Assembly: GCA_039936115.1 (NCBI GenBank)
Contig: JBDTIZ010000105.1
Coordinates: 1-22,158 of the forward strand
Length of the DNA: 22,158 nt
Direction: 5' to 3'
DNA from: DATIJJ01 sp039936115
Lineage (GTDB): Bacteria > Pseudomonadota > Gammaproteobacteria > DSM-16500
Part shown: in pieces, positions 16,719 through 22,158 of the stretch
How the letters are laid out: each line of letters begins with the position of its first letter
Numbering within the stretch: the first letter of the stretch is position 1
Made by a program: the position numbers and the translations under genes
The notes under the pieces: model-generated
The model's input: only the letters and a program-made list of their open reading frames with translations
The model's database searches: none
Told to the model about the DNA's origin: nothing

Positions 16719-18214
16719 CTTGCCTTTTATCGTTTGTTATTGGATTTTTGTCACTCAGTATAGAAATATTATGGATACGAATTTTTACTTATGCCAATCA
16801 CTCGTTACCACAAGCATTTTCATTTGTTTTAACTTTTTATTTAATCGGTATTGCACTAGGCGCAGCACTTGGAAAACGATTTTGTCAATCTTCGACAAAC
16901 TTGTGGGCCATATCTGGGGTTGCTTTAACGATTGCAAGCGTGTTCGATTTATTGAGTCCTTGGATATATACTGAAATCGTTAATTTACCACATCAATTAA
17001 TAGGCAGCGCCCTATTGATATTGATAAGCTCATTATTAAAGGCAATTGTTTTCCCCATCGCCCATCACCTGGGGACACTTGATAACAAGAGAAATATCGG
17101 TCAGAAAATCTCTAAGGTTTATGTGAGTAATATCTTTGGCTCGACATTAGGGCCTTTAGTTATGGGATTTGTTTTACTTAGTTTTTTTACCACTCAACAA
17201 TGTTTTGCAATCTGTGCTGCAATGGTATTTATGACAGGAATGCTTTGTTTGTCGACTCAGATACGAGCAGCGTATCTCATACTTTGTAGTGCGTGTGCGA
17301 TTTATGTTTTATTTACCGCATGGGCGATTAATCCTAATTTGCTTATTGCATCATTATCAGCTCGTGGAATGAAAATTCACCGCATCGTTGAAAATCAGTA
17401 TGGCGTTATCACTACCTATTTTGCATCTGATAAGGGTGGTGATATTGTGACAGGTGGGAATGTTTATGATGGGCGCACGAACCTTGATCCTATTATAAAC
17501 TCAAACAAAATAAATCGCGTTATCATTTTATCCGCTTTGCAAGAGCATCCCGCCAATATTTTACTGGTAGGATTATCCATAGGTACTTGGCTTAAGCTGA
17601 TTAACACTTTCCCAGGTGTAAAAAATATCGATGTCGTTGAAATTAATCCTGGCTATTTGCAAGCTATAAAAGATTATCCTGACCATGCATCAGCCTTATC
17701 AGACCCGCGAGTAAAATTATATATTGATGATGGCCGCCGCTGGCTAAAGATGCATTCGGATAAAAAGTATGATCTTATCATCATGAATACAACACATTAT
17801 TGGCGTGCTTATTCAAGTAATTTATTATCTAGGGAATTTGTTTCTATTCTACGACAACACATGAATAAAAATGCTGTACTTTCTTATAACACTACAGATT
17901 CGCCTGATGCGTTTAAAACAGCAACCACGCTGTTTAAGCATGCTTATTTGTATCAAAATTTTGTTATCGCAGCTGATTTTGACTGGCGAATAAAATTACA
18001 TGAAAAAAATGCTGAAAATAAATTAGCTAAACTTCAGTTGAATGGAAAGCGTTTATTTCCTACCAATAGTGAATCTCTGATTCGTTCCTTTCTTCAACAT
18101 CAAACATACGCTATCAGCGAAATTGAACGCATCTATTCTTACTTTGATAGAGATATTAAAATCATAACTGATCGCAATTTACTGACTGAGTATAAATATG
18201 GAAAAAATTTATAG
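16712..18214 (+). CDS. Membrane half 2 plus spermidine-synthase-like domain
   Basis: Residues 1-205 are about six membrane helices that repeat the family signature (GFLSLSIEILWIRIF at 11-25). Residues 225-430 are a class I methyltransferase-like fold of spermidine-synthase type: ILLVGLSIGTW (283-293), DVVEINPGY (307-315) with the ribose-binding acid Glu310, IDDGRRWL (338-345) and LIIMNTTHYWRAYSSNLLSR (355-374). True spermidine synthases have a glycine-rich GGGDG in the first motif and an Asp where Asn359 stands here. Polyamine synthesis is therefore doubtful. The start ATG overlaps the stop of the first half; AGGA lies 10 bases upstream. Confidence 0.82.
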   Translation: MLACLLSFVIGFLSLSIEILWIRIFTYANHSLPQAFSFVLTFYLIGIALGAALGKRFCQSSTNLWAISGVALTIASVFDLLSPWIYTEIVNLPHQLIGSALLILISSLLKAIVFPIAHHLGTLDNKRNIGQKISKVYVSNIFGSTLGPLVMGFVLLSFFTTQQCFAICAAMVFMTGMLCLSTQIRAAYLILCSACAIYVLFTAWAINPNLLIASLSARGMKIHRIVENQYGVITTYFASDKGGDIVTGGNVYDGRTNLDPIINSNKINRVIILSALQEHPANILLVGLSIGTWLKLINTFPGVKNIDVVEINPGYLQAIKDYPDHASALSDPRVKLYIDDGRRWLKMHSDKKYDLIIMNTTHYWRAYSSNLLSREFVSILRQHMNKNAVLSYNTTDSPDAFKTATTLFKHAYLYQNFVIAADFDWRIKLHEKNAENKLAKLQLNGKRLFPTNSESLIRSFLQHQTYAISEIERIYSYFDRDIKIITDRNLLTEYKYGKNL

Positions 18215-18223
18215 CTAACCTGT

Positions 18224-18246
18224 GGTATAGGCTGTAAACCTATACC
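18224..18246 (+). terminator. Weak hairpin terminator after the synthase-like gene
   Basis: GGTATAGG (18224-18231) and CCTATACC (18239-18246) form a perfect 8-bp stem with a 7-base loop, 10 bases after the stop codon. Only four T follow (AATTTTG), so termination would be weak. It faces the end of the minus-strand orphan and could serve both. Confidence 0.45.
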
Positions 18247-18271
18247 AATTTTGTACTTGACCCCATTTTCC

Positions 18272-19198
18272 CTACGCTGAAGGAGACGCTGAAACTTCCA
18301 GTGTGGCTGTGCTCATGGCAGTACTGATACTATTGAATAGTGCTCCTGCCGTTAAATAATTTGGATCTTTACCAAGCGTGGATTTTTCTGCTAATTTTGG
18401 TATTTCTTGATCGCGCATTTTTGTAAATAGATCAACATCAAAATGACATAAATTCATTCCGCAATCCCATTTTTTAAAATAAGGACGATCTTTGTAACAC
18501 TGCTCTAATTTTTCAGCATTTGTAATGTTCTCTTGATACTCGCGTTCTTCAGCACCTGACCAATAATATGCTTTAGCCGTCTGAAAACGTACGCTCCATT
18601 CATAATTTGTATCTGCTTTATCTGCTGTGCCTTGGATTAGATCATGAGATTGAGTGACATCTTTAGCTGCATATTCATATAATCTGAGTGTTACATTCTT
18701 AGGAATGGACATATCTGAATGACGGGATTTATTTTGTGAAAAAATGTGATTTAAGAGCGGCTCATTTGAATCAATTAACCAGTTTGCTTTTCTTTTTTGG
18801 GTTGCATGAAGTGCGCAACCATCCATATCAATAAGCGATGAAGTAATTTTTTTAACTTTTTTAGAAGGTTTTGCAAGAGATGATTTTTCTTCGTTTAATT
18901 TATCTTTAAAATGTTCCCATGTTATTAATTTCTTTGCATTCTCTGCTTGTTTTTTCTTATCCATCTGTTCTACTTGATCTAATCGCATTTTGAGCACACT
19001 ATCAACATACGTTTGAAATGCGGTAACTGATGCTTTAGTCGTTGCTTTATCGAAGTATTCTTCAATAATTTTTTTATGAATTTTTTCGTCATCGCCATCT
19101 TGCTTAAATTCTACTATCTTACTCAGCAAACTTAACGCCGAAATTCTTAATGCCAAAGCTGTTTCCACTTCTTGTGCTTTACTGCGTTTACTAAACAT
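18272..19198 (-). CDS. Orphan 308-aa Lys-rich protein
   Basis: The family is unknown. The protein is soluble and helical in its first third, with a likely coiled coil near 70-105 (KMRLDQVEQMDKKKQAENAK). It has basic clusters KKVKK (113-117) and QKRK (134-137). The C-terminus TAMSTATLEVSASPSA is built of small residues, as in many type IV secretion substrates. A Cys/Trp-containing patch (KKWDCGMNLCHFDVD) lies in the last third. GAGG stands 7 bases before the ATG. The first residues MFSK also open the 554-aa orphan, but no further similarity is visible. Confidence 0.7.
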   Translation of the reverse strand: MFSKRSKAQEVETALALRISALSLLSKIVEFKQDGDDEKIHKKIIEEYFDKATTKASVTAFQTYVDSVLKMRLDQVEQMDKKKQAENAKKLITWEHFKDKLNEEKSSLAKPSKKVKKITSSLIDMDGCALHATQKRKANWLIDSNEPLLNHIFSQNKSRHSDMSIPKNVTLRLYEYAAKDVTQSHDLIQGTADKADTNYEWSVRFQTAKAYYWSGAEEREYQENITNAEKLEQCYKDRPYFKKWDCGMNLCHFDVDLFTKMRDQEIPKLAEKSTLGKDPNYLTAGALFNSISTAMSTATLEVSASPSA

Positions 19199-19322
19199 AG
19201 CCAGGCCTCAAATTTGATATGTAACTCTATTTTAAACGTTGAAACTTAAGAGAGAATTAAGGCTTCTTGATCTTTAAAGACAGTAATCTAGGAATCAATT
19301 AGATGGATACATCTAAAAATTG

Positions 19323-19363
19323 CTACAAATCATTTGGTTAGCTAGAAATCAATGGATTTGTAG
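19323..19363. repeat. Short inverted repeat CTACAAATC/GATTTGTAG
   Basis: Perfect 9-bp arms at 19323-19331 and 19355-19363, separated by 23 bases. It sits in the 194-base gap between the two basic orphans, upstream of one and downstream of the other. Operator or chance; no T tract follows. Confidence 0.3.
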
Positions 19364-19375
19364 TGTGACTAGCTA

Positions 19376-19390
19376 CCGCGGACAAGCCGC
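19376..19390. repeat. GC-rich hairpin repeat, degenerate copy 2
   Basis: CCGCGGACAAGCCGC is the reverse complement of the core of the hairpin at 2736-2758 (shared GCGGACAAGCCGC) but the outer stem is lost. It sits three bases from the end of the 211-aa orphan gene (stop side). Confidence 0.5.
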
Positions 19391-19392
19391 CC

Positions 19393-20028
19393 CTAAATCT
19401 TACATTTGGAACCAGCGTTGATAATGGCTTTTCGTGATACGCCATTCTCGCCGAACTCAAGAAAAAAGTTATCTTCGAACATACTATTCGGTACGCGAGA
19501 TGAAGGAGTATAAGACACTGAAATTCGTTTTTTATGCTTCTTTATCTCACGAGATGTAGGCTCTTTTTCTTCGAGATCAGTAGTGGCAATTTTGTTATTT
19601 TCATGATTACTTTTTTTAGTTAGTTTTAATTTGATGACAAGATTAGAGGATTTGAACAGAGAAGGTCGTAAGCATCCTTGTAAAATATCGTTTAATTTAT
19701 TGATGTTTTTTTCTAGTTTATTGAGAATTTCCAGCTTCTGCCGACGCAGCTGACGAAGACTTTCTAAGGTGCCTTTGTTAGTATCATTCGTATTTATCTT
19801 ATGAGAAAGCAAAATCAATCGACGTTTATGGACTAATAGTAAGCGAGCAAGAAGACTAGCTCTACGCTGTTCTGTTGAATTAATTGTATTGAACTTAAGT
19901 GTGTAATTATTCAAAATCGAATCTGCGTCAGAAAATACTTTTGAGAGATCCAAGTATTTTAGATTGTTATGAAGCATTTTCTCTTGTTGGTTATTATCCT
20001 GTTCCTTGAGCTCATCGCGCGTCTTCAT
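19393..20028 (-). CDS. Orphan 211-aa basic coiled-coil protein
   Basis: The protein is very basic. A Leu-zipper-like coiled coil spans about 84-117 (LESLRQLRRQKLEILNKLEK). Arg/Lys clusters occur at HKRR (67-70) and KKHKKR (163-168), the latter like a nuclear localisation signal. A Ser/Thr segment with TPSSRVP follows; a TPSSAR motif also occurs in the 319-aa orphan, too short to mean much. No signal peptide is seen. GAGG lies about 6 bases before the ATG. The family is unknown. It diverges from the ATP-grasp gene across a 387-base gap. Confidence 0.68.
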   Translation of the reverse strand: MKTRDELKEQDNNQQEKMLHNNLKYLDLSKVFSDADSILNNYTLKFNTINSTEQRRASLLARLLLVHKRRLILLSHKINTNDTNKGTLESLRQLRRQKLEILNKLEKNINKLNDILQGCLRPSLFKSSNLVIKLKLTKKSNHENNKIATTDLEEKEPTSREIKKHKKRISVSYTPSSRVPNSMFEDNFFLEFGENGVSRKAIINAGSKCKI

Positions 20029-20123
20029 TAATACCTCGTTTTGACTTTAAAAATTATTTACGAGTATTTTACTTAAGATATCTTAAAATTATCTTAACAT
20101 CTGAAGAAAAGAAGAATTATTTT

Positions 20124-20199
20124 GCAGGGGCGAGCTTATGTGTTTGACTTGCGGCTTCGATTGAAAAAGGGGGGGGGGAACACATAGGTTCGCCCCTAC
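20124..20199. repeat. REP inverted pair, degenerate copy D with G10 tract
   Basis: The left unit begins GCAGGGGCGAGCTTATGTGT (20124); the right unit ends GGTTCGCCCCTAC (20199). The inner part of the right unit is replaced by ten consecutive G (20169-20178), and the pair is 14-15 bp shorter than copies A and B. It lies in the 387-base gap 20029-20415 between divergent genes. Apart from this repeat and the ATP-grasp leader I see nothing else in that gap. Confidence 0.8.
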
Positions 20200-20415
20200 A
20201 AAAGCGTTCACTGTAACGATTTATTGACTCATTTTCATAGAAGACATTTATTTAAATTTTATGCGTCTGATTATGAAGCATCTAGGTTATAAATGATACA
20301 ACTTTTGCCCATCTTAGGCGATTGCCCGCAATCTATCGAGAAATAGGTTAAGATAATGATAACGATGATACTTTTCCGCTGATCATAGAGCTGTTACTTA
20401 GGAGAAGTTTTTAAT

Positions 20416-21831
20416 ATGAAATATATATTCATCACTTACAGTGGTCTCAGTCTCCCTATTGCATACAAGCTTCAACAAGAAGGAAATGACGTAGTTGTTG
20501 GGCAAATTGAAAATATTAAAGATTATGTCATGGAAGAAGAATCTAAAAGAGCTAATGAGAGTGAAGAAAATCGCATAAGACGTATGCGATTGTTTAAAAA
20601 CATGGTGAAGCTACAACCTGCCGATCGCGTGATTGAACAATTAAGAGCTGCTAAAAATCCGCAAGAATATTTTGTTTTCTTTGAAGAAAATAATTTATAT
20701 CGCTGGGCGGATAAAGTTCGTGATCTCAATGTTCACGGCAATTTTCCAACACGAGAAGATTATTTATTTGAAATTGATCGTGATTTCGCAAAAGAATTTG
20801 TTAAAAAGCATTATTTGAAACTTTATACACCTGAAGTCAGAGAATTTTCAAAAGTTGGCGATGCGATTAATTTCTTAAAAGAAACCAACGACACTTGGGT
20901 GCTTAAAGGCAAACACGATCACGCTAAAACTTATGTGCCTACCATGAATGATACAACCTTGGCGAAAGGTCAGTTAATTGAAATGCTCAGCAACTTTCCG
21001 CAAGAATATGAAAGATTGGGTTTTATTTTAGAATTATTTATTCCCTCCATTATTGAAATGACACCAGAAAAAATTTATTACGATGGCGTACCACTGACTA
21101 CGACCATGAATTTTGAAAATAAATCATTTGGTAGCGGAAATATTTCAATTCAAACGGGATGCTCGGAGGATTTGATTTTCCCAACCGACATGGAAGATAA
21201 AATAAATAAAATATGTTTTCCACCTATAATCGATGAAATGGCGCGCCAACATAAAGGCTTATTTATTTGGGATGCATCTATTTTAATAAATAAACGTGAT
21301 GGGAAAATGTATTTTGGTGAGTTTTGTTCTAATCGCCCTGGTTATAATTCTTTATTTACCGAATTAGCTCAAGCTGGAACGGTAAGTCAATTTTTTGAAA
21401 AAATTTGTCGGAAACAATCACCTTTTACATTAGGTACGGTAGCGACTTCTGTGCGTATTTTTAATTTAAATAGAGATGAAAACACACAACGAGTTGCGGC
21501 TAATATATCAATTGATTATCGAGTAGAAATTGAAAAGGATTTATGGCTATGGGATGCCAGAAAAAATCAACGTGGAAAATTAGTCACAGTAGGTTTCGAT
21601 TGGAATTTAGCTGTCATTACTGGAGCTGGTAAATCGATTGATGAAGCCGTAGGAAAAATGTATCGAAATGTAGATGGTTTTGCGTTTGTAGGTGCCTATT
21701 ATCGCTCTAAAGATGATTATCTCTCGCTTGATTATTCCTCTTCAATTATTAATCGTTTGAATTATGGATTAGAACGCGGTTTATATCGTTTGCCGTTTGA
21801 TGTCAAAGTCGGTGAAATTCAGACAAAATAA
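20416..21831 (+). CDS. ATP-grasp enzyme, PurD-like
   Basis: The 471-residue cytosolic protein has an N-terminal nucleotide-fold-like domain (KYIFITYSGLSLPIAYKLQQ) and a PurD-type ATP-grasp domain. WVLKGKHDHAKTYVP (161-175) holds an ATP-binding Lys, FILELFIPSIIE (203-214) is the central strand, and GKMYFGEFCSNRPGYNSLF (296-314) is the metal/phosphate-binding end. Such enzymes join a carboxylate to an amine or other nucleophile using ATP. The substrate is unknown, and the residues 35-65 insertion differs from glycinamide ligase. No purine gene is nearby, so a housekeeping PurD role is unlikely. AGGAG stands 11 bases (GGAGAAG 8) before the ATG. The gene is followed by a strong terminator. Confidence 0.78.
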   Translation: MKYIFITYSGLSLPIAYKLQQEGNDVVVGQIENIKDYVMEEESKRANESEENRIRRMRLFKNMVKLQPADRVIEQLRAAKNPQEYFVFFEENNLYRWADKVRDLNVHGNFPTREDYLFEIDRDFAKEFVKKHYLKLYTPEVREFSKVGDAINFLKETNDTWVLKGKHDHAKTYVPTMNDTTLAKGQLIEMLSNFPQEYERLGFILELFIPSIIEMTPEKIYYDGVPLTTTMNFENKSFGSGNISIQTGCSEDLIFPTDMEDKINKICFPPIIDEMARQHKGLFIWDASILINKRDGKMYFGEFCSNRPGYNSLFTELAQAGTVSQFFEKICRKQSPFTLGTVATSVRIFNLNRDENTQRVAANISIDYRVEIEKDLWLWDARKNQRGKLVTVGFDWNLAVITGAGKSIDEAVGKMYRNVDGFAFVGAYYRSKDDYLSLDYSSSIINRLNYGLERGLYRLPFDVKVGEIQTK

Positions 21832-21867
21832 ATTTAGATCATCAGACTAGCTGCATACGCGTTCTCA

Positions 21868-22001
21868 ATGCCCCTCCTCCCCCCAAACCTCACCTCCCAC
21901 ACAAAGCGCGGGAGGTGAGGGAGCCTTTTTTAGCGGAGATTACTAAGAACAGGCTCCCTCTCCTCTAGCGCTCTGGGAGAGGTTTGGGAGAGGAGGGGCA
22001 T
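21868..22001. repeat. 134-bp imperfect palindromic repeat
   Basis: ATGCCCCTCCTCCCCCCAAA (from 21868) is matched in inverse by TTTGGGAGAGGAGGGGCAT (ending 22001); inside them GGGAGCC and GGCTCCC also pair. The segment is GC-rich in an AT-rich region. It resembles a dispersed repeat of the CCTCTCCCAAACCTC type seen in many proteobacteria, perhaps a miniature element. It contains the terminator hairpin of the ATP-grasp gene and ends 32 bases before the right IS. Confidence 0.65.
21888..21931 (+). terminator. Rho-independent terminator after the ATP-grasp gene
   Basis: A perfect 11-bp stem, CCTCACCTCCC (21888-21898) with GGGAGGTGAGG (21910-21920), is followed after GAGCC by six T (21926-21931). 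It starts 57 bases after the stop codon. Confidence 0.65.
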
Positions 22002-22033
22002 CTTAGATTCGTCACATCGGTAGAGATAATTAG

Positions 22034-22158
22034 CAGGGCAAACGCATCTAAATTTTAGACATATCGTGGCTTAGCAGCTAATCTTGCGGGTTTACTAAAG
22101 CAAGAGAAGACTGAAAATGAACCTGAAAGGATTTCTGAGTTACTTTGAAGAGCTAGAA
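22034..22158 (+). mobile_element. 5' end of an insertion sequence, right copy
   Basis: Exact inverted copy of 1-125: terminal CAGGGCAAACGCATCTAAAT, a leader of 83 bases and a transposase start at 22117. The element continues beyond the window. Together with the left copy it brackets the whole window, both transposases pointing outward. Confidence 0.75.
22117..22158 (+). CDS. Transposase, N-terminal 14 codons only (cut by window edge)
   Basis: Same 14 codons as at 42-1 on the other strand. A weak GAGAAG lies upstream of the ATG. Only the N-terminus is visible; ISAs1 family is the best guess. Confidence 0.55.
   Translation, partial: MNLKGFLSYFEELE

Noticed and set aside
2804..20028. Shared TPSS and MFSK motifs as evidence of a paralogous effector family
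   Set aside because: Four-residue matches in low-complexity or N-terminal positions; no longer similarity is visible between the proteins.

Overview
The window is AT-rich DNA of a Gram-negative bacterium. An outer-membrane beta-barrel protein and a lipoprotein with a lipobox show the envelope type. A PAS-LuxR regulator, an ankyrin-type protein, two putative cysteine-protease-fold proteins and many large orphan proteins resemble the gene content of intracellular gammaproteobacteria of the Legionellales/Coxiellales kind (for example Candidatus Berkiella). That placement is inference. No rRNA, tRNA or universal marker gene is present to confirm it.

Layout. Both ends carry the same 125-bp sequence in inverted orientation (1-125 and 22034-22158). 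It is the 5' end of an insertion sequence, probably ISAs1 family, with the first 14 codons of a transposase pointing outward. From left to right: an ankyrin-type orphan (216-2048, +). Then a long run of minus-strand genes (2062-13451): two orphans, a DUF2490-type outer membrane protein, a GyrI-like effector-binding protein, a basic-tailed orphan, a PAS-LuxR regulator, a putative Cys-His-Asp protease, a lipoprotein coupled to a 554-aa orphan, a periplasmic TPR protein and a 527-aa orphan. A small secreted protein (+) and another orphan (-) follow, tail to tail. Next come a permuted NlpC/P60-like protein (+) and a two-gene split of a membrane spermidine-synthase-like protein (+). The window ends with two basic orphans (-) and a lone ATP-grasp enzyme (+) followed by a terminator.

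The gaps hold several repeat families. The main one is a GTAG-footed palindromic REP repeat: three inverted pairs (7610, 9984, 20124) and one single unit (15089). There are also two copies of a GCGGCTTGTCCGC-type hairpin and one 134-bp imperfect palindrome. These repeats and a gene fragment at 5925-6071 suggest a plastic accessory region.

No single pathway links the genes. The most plausible reading is a host-interaction and envelope accessory block. About nine genes encode proteins I cannot assign. Several carry short basic clusters resembling eukaryotic nuclear localisation signals, or Ser/Thr/Ala-rich C-termini resembling type IV secretion substrates. This is a hypothesis from composition only. 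I see no CRISPR array, no toxin-antitoxin pair, no phage genes and no complete known defence system.
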